Origin: Enoplosus armatus
Lineage: Eukaryota > Chordata > Actinopteri > Centrarchiformes > Enoplosidae
NCBI RefSeq assembly: GCF_043641665.1
Contig: NC_092181.1
Coordinates: forward strand, 2,400,421-2,464,420
Direction: 5' to 3'
Length of the DNA: 64,000 nucleotides
Shown here one piece after another: positions 1 through 13,412 of this stretch; position 1 is the stretch's first letter; every line of letters starts with the position of its first letter. The notes beneath the pieces are model-generated. The model saw nothing but the letters and a program-made list of their open reading frames with translations, searched no databases and had not been told where the DNA came from. The position numbers and the translations under genes are program-made.

Positions 1-1632
1 AGTTCACACCAATGCAACGCCCAGCGGGCCTCTGTCTGCCAGTACAGACCCCAAGGTAGGCTTGACATATGCACATAAAAATACGGAGCAGTTAAAATGC
101 CTAGAAACCCATAATCAGAGGAAGAAAATTCAAACTGAAGCACAGATTCAATGCAAATGCAATTTCCCCAAATCCCTCTCCGCCTTACTTGTTTGGGCAA
201 AGAGCAGCAGTTTCAACTTTCTTCACTGTCAATTTAATGTAAATTAAGTTGTGGCACAAACAAGAATACAAAGTAAAAGCCAACAGCCTCCTTCATAACT
301 AATCACAGGCACAAGACTGGCTCCCTGAAGCACTATTTATAATTGGAGCATTAATACAAATTGCTCCTTGTGTAAGAAGCACCCAGAGACTGTAATTTTC
401 AGCATTATGGTTACATCAGAATATTTGATTGCTGCCATTTTCGCAATGTGCAAAGTGTTAACCACATCTAGATGTTAAGTGGCCAACATAATGTGGGTGA
501 GTCGGTGTTCAAAACATGTTAAGAAATAGGCACAATCTCAGTTTGACTAGCTTTGCCTCCAAATACATGTTGCTGGATGTCTACATCTACTTATAATGTG
601 CCCATGCACAACCAGGAAATTCAAAAGTAGGCTTCAGTTATTTCGTCTGGCAGTGTTAGATTTATATTGCACCCATTGCAGAGTCAGTAAGAGGCGTCTC
701 TGGCCTTCTGATTTGGTTATTATCGGGAAATAGAACATGTTCTGCAGTTGACCTCGGGGGGTACTTGTCAGTCTCATAAAGTAAGACATGATGTAACACT
801 TCACCCTGTGCAGAGGGAGCTCAAGCAGAAGTTAAAGTGGACTGACCACGTCCGTCTGCTCCACTAATGAGGCAGAATTCCTCTAAAGAAATGTATGCTG
901 AAATTCTGCGTCACATGTTAAATTGAGTGTATATGTGTGGCAGTTCGAACTTCATGTGTTTATGTATCTATCTGCCTGCCTGTCTAATTGTGTTTCTTTG
1001 GTCCAGTCTGTCTTTGATTTTGTCTGTGTGTGCAGTGAGCAGATTCAGAACTATGTGTTCCTCCTTCAGCATCTTCAACAGTGGTTTTGTTTAGTCTCTG
1101 TCCTCAGAAGTTTGTTTTCTCTCTCACCTCTTCCTCTCTCTCTTTCTCAAAGCATTTTGTAACAGTGTGCACTGCAGGTGCTCCATCATTTCTTGTAAAT
1201 TACTACTACTACCTCTCTCCTCCCTCCTCTTTTGTCACCTTGACTTAATTCTGTTTCTGCCTCTACAGTGCACGTTCCAGATGCAGGGATCTACATGGTG
1301 GGCCTGGCTGTGTTTCCCTCCCATAATCCTTTGCACCGCGCCCCATCCACTCCACTCTCTACTCCACAACCTCCCAGCGGTGGCATAGAAGTGAGTCTCA
1401 GCTTGTTTATTTAATCATCGTAGTCTTCTGCTCAACCTGTATTCGTCAAACTTTCTGTCTGGTGTTCTCTTTTTCACTCAGGTGCTGTTGTTCCCAGCTC
1501 TGAGCTTCATTCAGGCAGGTCGTCTGTCCTCCCTAGAGTTTGTCACACAGGAGCTCAGCTCACAAATCCATGTTCGATTCCAGACCTACAGACCTCACTG
1601 TCATTATCCCGGCCTGCACCTGCTGCTACCCA
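1..1632 (+). CDS. pkd1: pkd1 exons 1-3: end of C-type lectin domain and linker
   Basis: Exons 1-55, 1269-1390 and 1482-1632. Frame 1 of the first 54 bases reads a Cys-x-Ala...Val-Cys segment that matches the last disulphide of the polycystin-1 C-type lectin domain, so the window opens in mid-domain. The next two exons encode a linker with little constraint (Pro/Ser-rich) and then a block containing a phenylalanine-valine-threonine-glutamine-glutamate-leucine motif. That block matches the human segment between the lectin and LDL-A modules. The donors are gtaggc, gtgagt and gtgagt. The first exon is cut by the window edge, so its true start is unseen. Confidence 0.85.
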
Positions 1633-4600
1633 GTGAGTCAAACACAGAAACACACTCTCCCACACACACACACACGACACATAAACCATCTGCACATTCC
1701 AGGTATCAGCAGGTGTTAAAAAACCTATAAGCCACCTGCACCCACACCTCCAGTTAGACAACAACACACACACGCACACACACTGGCCAGCCTTGTCTAA
1801 AGTTGTTAGGTAGGTGAACATGAAAGACAAGTTTGAATGGAGACAGAAAGTAGGGCAAAACAGGAGAGGAAGGAAACAAGACCAATCAAAGTCACCTTCT
1901 TCTTTCACTTCTCCATTGAGACATGGCAGCAAAGCTGGCCAATAGACAGACAAGCAGACAGCGGATACACATGCAAGATGTGTGAACCAGAGATCCACAG
2001 AGAGGCGAGTGGCTTGTTAAAGATATGAGAGCATGCTTTCTGTGAAACTTTCATGTGGACTTGTGAATGTGTGTGAATGCAGTCACAGGGGAGGAGACAG
2101 TGGAGATAGTCAGACAAAAGTTTTCTCTACCCCACTCGGAGATGGATAGCTAATTATGTTCCCACTACAAATACACACACATCTTTTACATTCAGATTCC
2201 ACAAGTGCACACTGTGTGGCTTGTTTTGTAGAGATACAGTAGTGGCTTGATTTCATCTCTTTGATCCAGCAGCTTTAACCTGCAGTTTTGCTCCATTATG
2301 CTTGTTAGATGAAAGAACGTGACGTCAGGCAAAACCACAGTTACAAATCAGCTTCAGATTCTGACTTGTTTTTGTTGTCTTTTAGCACTTCTCCTTAAAG
2401 TATCAGTATTCAATCTTTTTTATCTGTATATACCCTTTGTTATTGAACTGAAAAAATAATTAATGATATATAAACAGACTACATCCAGTGGTGTGACAGT
2501 GAAATGCTTTTAAAGTACAATTTTGACGTGCTTGTACTTGTATACTTCTGCTCCACTACATTTATTTGACAGCTACAGTTACCTTTCAGATAGGCCTACA
2601 AAACATGTGATCAGCTTGTACAATACGATGCATTGTTATGTAAACTACCCAATAGTATGTAAAATAGATAGCTATGTATTAAATAGTGAGGGGGTAGAGA
2701 CTTTTAAATTAAATTAGCTCCACTTCCAGATACGACATTAAAATGCTGCCACACAGGGATGCATCCGTAATAATCCAATATTATAATATAACAGGGCCAA
2801 ACAGGTGATACTCTTATACTTTAGCTACATTAATTGCATTTAGCATTTACTTTTGTAGTAAAATTAAGAATGCAGGACTTTTATTTAAAAAATGCATTAA
2901 AATACATCTTGAGTGCCTGGAATTTAAAATTCCTGATTTGTACTTTTTATGTTGTACACCATTTGTGTTGTTCAGGTAGTCTACCTAATTAAGGTGGTGG
3001 GTAAGGGTATAAATGATTAAAACAAGATACATCTTGTGTCTCAGGTTGTGGAGGTCCAGCGTGTGCTCCGGTGGCTGTTTGTGTCCCCAATGACACCAGG
3101 AACAGTGATCCGCCCTCCTGCCCCCAACTCGAGCAGTGGTGTCCCTTCCAGCGTCGGTGCCTACCCCTTTCTAGTCCCTGCCAGCCATCTTCCTGTCCTA
3201 ACTGCACCCAGGCTCACCGCCTGCCCCCTGGGGCGCTGAGGCCCCGATACACCCTACAGAATGAGGTGGTCTTCACTCTACCAGCAGGACCAGCTGCACA
3301 CATACTGGTGAGAGTTTTCATGCTTTGGACATGAAATACAGTAAGCCCAGAACAAATAGTTGATGACTGTCAGCTTTAATTTGAGGTTGTTTTGGATAAA
3401 CAGTTAAGGGATTGCAGCTGTTGTACAAGGCCTGCCATTTCACAGCAAAAAAAAAGAGGCAGATTAAGATTTGTTTCAATAAAGAAGACACTTGTTATTT
3501 GCAGACAAAGTTTGCAGCGTGCAATTTAACTTCTGTCTATTAGATTCTGATCTGTATTTGCCTTTAGCTTACACTCCTGATCCGTGTTTCTCTCAGGTAC
3601 AAGAAAAATTGGAGAACCTCCTGGTCTCCCGTGGTGATGTCATCGCCCTGCAGCATGATGCTGGCCCCGCCTCCCTTCTCCGGTGCCAGTCCTTGCCACA
3701 CTCACCGTGGCGGCAGCCTGTTTTAGCCCTCAACCAATCGGAGTGGTTCTGGATCAACAACACAAGACAGGCAACAGACGCCTCGGCTGACCATCTGCCT
3801 GACCCGGAGCTTGACGTGAAGGCGCTGGTGGAGGATGGGGAGGGAGGCTGGCTGGAGGAAGTAGTTTGCCCCGTCAGAGTGCTCTATGTGGGACACAGTG
3901 AGACTCAGCTGCAGGGAGCACAGCTGTCTGCTGGTCTACCCCAGCCCGGACTCTACAGCCTGCTGGTAAGACATCAAAGTCATACCCCAGCATGCATCTG
4001 AATGTTAACACAAGCTAATAAATCACAGCTGTATAAGTGAGTGTATATCGCTAATGCTGTTGTATTAACGAAATCATTCAAATCAAGACAAAATTTAATT
4101 TGATAAATTCCAGGTGACTTCGGCTGAGCCATCATACCCAGCCTCAGCATCATGCCCGTTGCGGGTGGTGCCTCCTCTGGGCTTGGCGATCCTCCACCCA
4201 CCAACCCGGAATGGCACCCTCTACCTGCAACCCAACGACACCCGGCTGCTGCTCCGCGTCCAGTCTCGCTACGTGACAAAGGCCTCTCGACATGGCAGTA
4301 ATTGCAGTGTGATGTTCCAGCCCGACTGTCCCCCAGAGTTTTCTTCCATCCCAGCGCTCTGTCGGCCCGGGCCGAGCTCAGGGTCTGGGATCGAGGTCGC
4401 AGAGCCCAGCTTGTATGCGGTCCTGGATCTGAGCCTGGGGACGGAGGAGCAAAGGAGTCCAGTGCAGGTGGAGCTGGAGGCCCATAATAATGTGACGGAG
4501 GCCAGCCTGACTGTAGTCATCCAGCTGGAAGAGCCGCTGAGAGGACTGGTGGTGCAGCCGCACCCTGCACACAGGGTGCTGATGGAGTCAGTCGTGGTGA

Positions 4601-6082
4601 GCGTGTGTCACTGTTCATTATGTTCATAGTTAATATTGATATCAAGCACATTGCACTCTTTTTTTATCATGTCTTTTCTGTCGTGTTTGTGTGTGTTTTA
4701 GAGCTACACATCATCAGTGCTTGAAGGTTCCAATCCCACATTTAAATGGACAGTGGATGACAAGCCCTACTTTACCTATTACAACACTGTCCTCAATGTC
4801 ATCTACCAGCACGCTGCTGTCTACAAGCTCACTGTGAGTTTCTGTTACATTTTAATTGGTCGGCACAACGCTCCCTGTATTACTATAAAATCACCAAAAT
4901 TATTAGCATTTTGGTTCCATCAATGTTTGTTTCTGACTAACAATTATTTTCACTATCGATCATGTAATCTGCTGACAATTTTGTCAAATAATTGTAGGTC
5001 TATAAATGCCAAAAAAATGTGAAAAATGCCCCTTACAGTTTCCCAGGGCCCAACTTGACGTCTTTACAATCAAACAATCCAAAGAGTCCAAAGATTCAAC
5101 TTAATATCATAGAGAATAAAGTAATATTATTATATAAATATATATAAAAGGCCTGAAAGGATGAAAGAATTAACTAATTATCAAAAAAGTTGCAAAGAGA
5201 CCTTTATAGGGGACATCATATGTCTGGAAATATTATGATTGCACCTCATAGTGTAATAGCTAACGTACTGTAGATGTGACACAAGACTTCCTACCAGCTG
5301 TCTTCAGCCGTCTTACTGGTCGTGTGGCATCTCTTCCAGGTGACGGCCATGAACCATGTCAGCACCCTCACAGAGCATTTCAACGTGACCGTGGACCGGC
5401 TGCAGCCCATGGCCAACCTCACAGTAAAGGGTGTGCCAGATGTGGTCCCTCAGGGCTCCACTCAGACTCTCACCACCTCTGTGCTCGTCGACATGTCTGT
5501 GGCCGCCACTTTCCGGTATGAAGAGAGGGAGGGTAGATGAACAGAATCATAGATAGATGTCTTTTAAAACAAAAACTATAAAAAAAAAAAAAATTTTAAA
5601 AAACTTTCTCTGGCTATTCTTCTCTTTTTTATTTTTAAGGCTAAGTGAAAATATAGTGCATCTGTTTGTGTTTGACTGCTCTTTTCTTCTCCTCTATCTG
5701 TGTCTCGGTCTTTCTCTTTGCTCTTTTCCCTGTTTTTGTCTTCCTGTGCGCCATAATAGCTCTGCAGCACTCATACCATGCAGAGCCTTGGATTTATAAC
5801 CGTGTGGTTAGAGCAGATTGCTGACAAGAATTTTCCCTTCTGCTCGGCTGTTTCCCCTGTACTTTTTTTCCCTTTTTTCTTCCACGCTTTCTCTTTTACT
5901 CCTTTCTCTCCCTCCCTCTCTCACATTCCCACCCTCCCAACTGTGGCACACTCTTTCACTTAGTTTCCCTCCACTCTCACCATTCTTGGTCCGGAGAGGC
6001 TTCCTGAGTTTTGAGTTTCCACTTCTCCTCGTCCAAACTCCCTCTTGCCTCAGAGAAGATTCTCCATTTTCCAGTTAGTGAC

Positions 6083-6145
<63 letters not shown>

Positions 6146-9100
6146 ATGGAAACGGTTATCAGTACATCTATTCATCTAAGCTCCATGTATTTCTCTTAAG
6201 GTCCTCTTTTAATGGTTTTACATTGTCTCTGTTATGTTGCAGATGGTCCTTTGGTGACGGCGGATATAAGGAGTTTGAATACAAGCCTCCCTACCCCCCC
6301 TCCCTCCTCTGCCCTGAGTCACCCAATCAGGTCCTCCTAAGCAACAATGTCACCTATATCTACTCTCAGCCAGGTAACCCCTCACCTAACTCTCTATCAG
6401 CACTACTAGCATACAGGCTTGAATAATTGATCAGCAGCCAATTTAGTTTGACTTTTGTTTCAATTTACACAAAGTTATATTGATTTAAGCTGGCGGGTAG
6501 ATAATGGCATATGGCTAATTTCTCCTTTTTTCCCTTCCTCGGTACAGGAATATATACAGCGCTGGTGTCAGTGTCCAATCGTTATGAGAACATCAGTCAG
6601 AGCATCAACATGAGCGTCTACAGCATCCTCACTCGTGTTGATATACAAACAGAGCCGCGACTCCTCCTCACTGGCAAATCAGCTGATTTTGAGGCTCACC
6701 CTCTGCCCTCACCCTATGGCATTCACTATGACTGGCACTTTGGAGATGGTTCTGCTCCGCTGCAAGGTCGCCGCGTGGCACACACCTATGCACAGAGTGG
6801 CATTTTTAATATCTGTGTATCTGTAAACAACACCATCAGTTCTACGGAGGTTTGTGCCGAGATGTTTGTATATGAGGAGATTGAAGATTTAACAGCTGAA
6901 AGTTCCTCCCCTACGGAGCTTCACAGTCCTACTACAGTACGGGCACGCCTTGCATTAGGTAATAACATCACATGGACATTCTCCATGGGCGATGGGACCA
7001 TCTACACAACATCTGAACCTCTCGTGTCACACAGCTATATCAAAGATGGCAACTACACAGTGAACGTGACTGCTGCAAATGCTGTGAGCTCTGGCTGGAC
7101 AATCCTACCAGTGCAGGTGTTTGTCTTCCAAGTTGTGAAGATGGAGCCGTCCGGGTGTGTCCAAGAGAGGACCTCCGTCACATTTCAGGCCTGGGTGTCC
7201 GGAAACGCATCAGCTCATCTTTATGAGTGGAGCTTTGGGGACGGAAGCCCCAACGAGACGCACCACGGCAACCCCAGAGTCTCACACACCTACTGGACAA
7301 GTGGGAACTACCACCTCTCTCTGCTTCTTTCCAGCGGGGTAAACAAAGCCACCAAGGCTAACTTCTTCAACTGGGTGTGTGTGCAGCCAGCTTTAACCAA
7401 CATCAGCCTCATCCTTGAAAAATCACACTACGCTGTTGGGGAGGAGATCCGGTTCCAGGCCAGGGCTGAGCCAGAATTTAACTACAGCTATCAGTGGGAC
7501 TTTGGTAGAGAGGAAGACCTTGTGCTCATCCGTGGTTCTGGGAATATCGTGACAACATATAAAAACCCAGGTCATTACATAGTGACGGTCATTGTCTTCA
7601 ATAACATCTCCACTAGTAACACCAGTGTAGTGATTGAGGTCCTGATGCCCATAGGACCAATTGTCATTCAACATAACGGCACTAAGTACAATAACATGAC
7701 TCTCAGAGCACCGTACACTTTCACAACATCCTCCTTGGCTTCCGATGCCACTTACGTCTGGAACTTTGGAGATGGAAATGTGCTTGCAGGCCAGAATATC
7801 CTCCACACCTACAACATCTCGGGGAACTACAATATTACACTGACAGCAGCCAACACAGTTAGCAGGAATCACACTACCTTACCTGTTGCTGTGCTTGCAC
7901 CAATCTGTGGGTTGACCGTCAACGCCAGTTTGATAAATGTCCCTCTCAACGCCTCAGTCCACTTTGAGGCCCAAATGGAGGAGAGAGATGGTGTCCGGTT
8001 CTCTTGGATCTTATGTGACCGCTGCACCCCGATCTTAGGGACCCACACCATGTTCTACACCTTCCGCTCTGTTGGGACTTTCAACATCATTGTGACAGCG
8101 GAGAACGACGTAGGAACGGCACAAGCAAGTATCTTCCTGTTTGTCCAACGTGAGCTGGAGGGGCTGCAGATTTTAGCAGAGGAGGAGATCGGAGGAGGTG
8201 GGGGCACGGGATTGGACGGCTGCTGCTTTGCTACAAACCGTGTTCTCCACCTTCAAGCAGGATTAAAGGAAGGAACCAACATGACATTCACTTGGAACCT
8301 CATCAGAGAGCTAGACCCGGTCAGCTCAAGCTTCAACATAAGCGGGAAGACATTGGAGGTGAATTTCTCCACACCGGGCCCATGTGACATCTTTCTCCAG
8401 GCAGCCAACCTCCTAGGCCAGCTGTCCGTCAACAGAACCATCCACTTCCTAGAACCAGCTGGAGTGGCGTACCTGCAGATCAGCGACAACCCGGTTGCAG
8501 TCAATGCTCCATCTAACCTAACAGTGTTGACTACAGAAGGTTCGGACCTGCAGTACCGCTGGTCTGTGGATGGGAACGCTCTGCAGTGGAACAAGCCCTG
8601 GAACACCCACACCTTCACCAGTCCTGGCCTGAAGCTAGTTACTGTGGAGGTCTTCAATGAAGTCAGCTCAGAGGTGCTGTCAGAGATTGTCAGCGTCCAG
8701 GAAGTCATCTCTGGGCTAAGGTTCACAGCTACCAATGTGACGGAGCAGAATTACGTAGCAACAGGCGTCAGCGTCTTGCTGCAGGGGGAGGTTCTGACAG
8801 GAACCAATGTGACATGGTCATGGCTGTTGGACGGAAGAACAGACAGAGGAAGGAAAACTTCTCTGATTTTCCAGGAGCCAAAAACAGCCATCATTACTCT
8901 GAATGCCACCAACGATGTCAGCGGGGAAGTGGTTTCCAGAGAGTTCTTTGTTCAGGACAAGATTCAGGGGTTGGAGCTGAAACCAAGTAAAAAATTTGTA
9001 GCAGTCGGTGAGAAGGTGGAGTTCACCATTTCTATGGCGGCAGGTTCGGACGTTTGTCTCATCCTCAGCATCAGCGGAGACGCCACTGTTACCCCTCAAC

Positions 9101-12100
9101 TGAACCAAACCTACGTCCACATATTCACCAGAGTGGATACGTACATGGTGAATCTCACTGCTCACAACCAGGTAAAGTGGAAGGAGATGGATAACATATA
9201 TTATAAGAGCACGTCATATAGACGGTTTGGCTGGTCAGTTTTCACTATTATGAAATATAAGATAACATTCAAACACTAAAGCCACCACAGCCATGTCAGA
9301 AGTATAACATGTACAGCTTTTGGTAACATTTACAAATGAATTATTTTCTATTTTTGCCAGTCTGCCCATAAGTTAACACTTACGTTATATGCTTATATAT
9401 ACAAGGACACTATTCTTGGCACACTCAGTAGCAACCTTATAGCATCATTGTAAGTGACTTAAATTCTCTGCATACTGCTCTTTACATTTAGACCTTGACA
9501 TGAAGAGCATGCGTAAAAGTGAAGCACATACAGGTTGCCCCAAGAATATAATTGAACACATTGTTTGATATGTTTGTTGTCATCCATTAAGTTATATGTA
9601 AAATGGTGGTAAAGATGTTTGACCTCACTGCTTACTTTAAGCAAAACTTAAAGTCAGTATGTGGAGTGTTTGAAAATGTCAGACTTTGGTGCTCCTGGTG
9701 GAAGTATTAGAAAAACATTCCCACCCATAGATCTACATACTGTAGACTTCTACCGAAACATGTGCCATCAGAATAATTAGAAAGTTAATCACATAAACAT
9801 TTTACACATATTGCCTTTAAGCACATTTTGACTTAACTCTGATGTCAAAGTCAGCAAGATAGATTAATCAAACTAATACAGTGCACATATTTCTGTTGCA
9901 ATATGATATGTTCCAGGTGAGTTCCAAGAGGCAACACAAACAGGTCGAGGTGATGGAGCCAGTGCGTGGACTTTCCATCCTGGGAGACTGCGCAGCAATC
10001 CCCCTAGGTGTAAAGAAATTGTTTGTGGCCAACATCCTGACGGGCAAACCTGTTAGTTTCCTGTGGACTTTTAATGTGGACCACCAAAACCATACAACAT
10101 ATATGCACAAAGAGGTCAGATCACTTCAATGTTTAGTCTTCATAATTATGACATAAATGTCACAATATAGCTGTTAAGCTTCAGAAATGATGATGTGTCT
10201 CATTGAATCACACAACCCCAGGTGTCCTACACGCCAGCATTAACAGGTTTATTGACCATCCACCTGACGGCCTTCAACTTAGTGCATAATCAGAGCATCA
10301 CCAAGCAGATCCTGGTGCAGAGCCCGCTGACGTCTGCCGACCTGTATGCAACGCCTCGGGACACTTTCATCAATAAGACGGTGACCCTGATGGCCTCTGT
10401 CACCCCCAATCACACCAAATCTAATCCTGTGGAGTGCTTGTGGGACTTTGGTGATGGCTCTGCTCCAGTTAACACCAACACCACAACTGTGGGTTATGTG
10501 TACAGACGCCCAGGACACTACCTGGTCCAAGTATGTTTCTTTGAACTACATCATTAAATGTACTCTATAGATCCATTGTTTATTTGTTGATCTGTAAAAT
10601 ATAAGATTAATTAATTTCACAGATACTTTATGTGAAAGCTTGACATCTTCCCAGTTTTGTGATTTCACCAGCTCGTTTTTCTCGCTGCCAGGTGAACTGC
10701 AGTAACCTGGTGAGCTGGGTGTTGGCCCAGGTGGAGGTAAACATCAGTGTATTAGAGTGTGAGGAGCCAGAAGTGCAGATGGTTCAAGCCCCCCGCCTGA
10801 CCATCTGGCGTTCCCAGTCCACTTTGGTGGAGGCCAGTGTGGACCTGAAAGGCTGCCTACGCTACGGAGCTCAGTACCTCTGGCAGATACTCTCAACACC
10901 CTCCTGTGATGATGACCAAGACCACCGTGTTCCCTCTCAGTCTTTTCTTGTCCCAGTAATTCGCCTACCGGTGGAGGTGGATGTGCAGCGGTTGCAGCTG
11001 TCGTTGCCTAAGATGGCTCTGGCAGCAGGGAACTACACCTTGGTGTTTTCTCTGTCATACAAAGGCGTGCCGCTAAGGAAGGCTGCCTGTCTGCAGCTCA
11101 GCGTCATGGCTGCCAGGTCGGTGGAGAATCAAAATTATGACTCGCTCTCTGTTGAGTGCATCCTTTATCCCTTTTAGTTATTGTTTCTAATTTAATTGTT
11201 TTTATCAATTAATTCTGCTAGTGATACACAGTTTGCTGCAGTATGAAATTAACACAATAATGCCAATCCAAAATATTTGGCAGTTGTAGTCACTTTGATT
11301 AAATACCAGTTACAATGGATTCTAACGGTGACCCATGTTCGTGGTGGGAAAATGTATGTATGTAAGAGTCCATAGAACTTTCTCAAACCACTTCTGCAGC
11401 ATAACCCTCTGGTGTTGATGCTTGTGCTCAGTGTGTCCCTAACACATGTTTTTGCCAAAATATGGGTCAACTCTATCATTTCAGTCCTGACACAAGTCCC
11501 TCTCAAAGTAAAGTTGAAATTATGCTTCTCTGGGCTGCACATAAGTGAACGAACACAGGTGTCGTTCAGACACGTTTGCGTACGCGTCCACTAGGAAGCA
11601 GTGTCATGTTTAGCAAACAACAATGTAAGAAAACATAAAAGAAATCAGTTTCACCCCGAAGTATAAATCACTAAACCTGCCAAACAAACATGAACGAATT
11701 TGGACATCAACGTAAATGGACAAGATGGGCAAGCATAGTAAAGAGGAATTTAGTTTGGCAGTACTATGCCAAAAGATATGCCCAAACTCTGAAAGAAAAA
11801 ACTGAAAAAGCTTTCTGTAGGAATAACCAATCAGCTTGCTTGATGCACAGGTTGTTGTTGTTGATATTCAGGCGGTGTGTGCCCTTCTCTGCATAGACTT
11901 GCAAAGACGTTTAAGCATATCTCCACAGAAGCGTAACTGCAGCTTAACTGTGTTGATCTGTAGACCAATAAGTTGATAACTAGTTGGGGTTAACAAGTTG
12001 AATTTGTAGTTTGCACTACTTTATCTTTTTATGTTAATTCAAACCCTTTTTCCTCATCAGGCTGATGCCCATCATAGAAGGGGGCACCTACAGGGTGTGG

Positions 12101-13380
12101 CCGAGGACACAAGACCTGCAGCTCAGTGCAGAGCAGTCCTACGACCCCAACATGGACCCAGACAGCCAGTCACTACTCCACTACCACTGGGAGTGTCAAA
12201 GCACTTCGAAGGTGAGGGCACACTGTACATTAATAGACATTCAAGCCCTCACCAGGAGGCTGGACTGTTTTGTCCTTTTTAGAGGTTTGCAGTCAGTGAG
12301 TAAATTGTAGCAGATCATGTTGATCATGCTGATTCTCTAAAAAACACTATAAATGTGCCAATAGTCATTACTTTTTCAACTGGTAGTGTTTTCACTTCAA
12401 TATTTTTACTCATATCATTTTTATTGATTTACTGCTGTTCCACGGACAGTTATTTCCAAATGTGCTATCTAAATATAGTTACCCGTAGTAAAGACGAGCT
12501 ATTCAATGCAGAGAAATGAAAAAGAAATTGTATTCTCAATTTATGAACAAGTACAGCCACTAAGAGGCAAAATTAACACAAAAAGGACTAGCAGCTACTC
12601 AGGTTGCCACACATTGCAAGCATAGAGTTATTCTTCAGGCAGGCATCTACCTAAATGTAGTTTATATTAGTCAAAACTGATGAGCAATTATTTATTATAT
12701 GGCAAATAGTAAATTACAGTGTCCATTTGTATCTAGTAAAATAGTGAATGGTGTTTTTTAAATGTCTTCAAGTACAGGAGGACTCAGTCAAGTACAACAG
12801 TTCTTTGCTGTTCTGCTTTTGCTTCTGTGGTTAGACAGGATTGTCTCTCTCTCTCTCTGTCTCTCTCTCTCTGTCTCTCGCTATATATTTGGCTTGAATC
12901 TCAGAAATAAAAGAGTGCTGAATTGTCAAACCAAACTCTACTCTCAAACAATTTATTGGATTTTTTTTAAATAGTGAATTCATTAGACAGAGTTTGGAGG
13001 ACAGATTTGATTCTGCAAAGGAGACTGTGGAAAAATTACATAATGGTCATCTGGTCCTGAGTACTATAACTGCCTTCAGAGAGGCTTGGCATTGATGTGA
13101 AGAGGAGAACTCAGTTCAGGACAGTGTTTTTCACACTCACCGCTTCCTTGGCTGGGTGGGAACACATTCTGCCCGTACAGCAAAAGACCACAATATAAGA
13201 ACCAATGGGATGGGTGTGTCCTGCAGGAGTGTGTGTGTCTTTTGTGTGTGTGCTGTACATCTAAGCTGACAGGCATTTAAAGGGTTACGTAACTGTTTAG
13301 AGATAAACTCTGCATTCCACAGCTGGAGCTTTGCTCCCCACCCTGACGATTACACACTTGCATATACAGTAAACAACATG

Positions 13381-13412
<32 letters not shown>

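Noticed and set aside
1555..1998. 147-codon minus-strand frame overlapping pkd1 exon 3
   Set aside because: No recognisable protein; it overlaps a supported exon on the other strand and intron sequence.
6511..6547. ATG at 6511 as the start of a separate 922-residue protein
   Set aside because: The frame is an internal pkd1 exon read through its acceptor on the left and its donor on the right; splice sites and homology fix the exon as 6548-9171.
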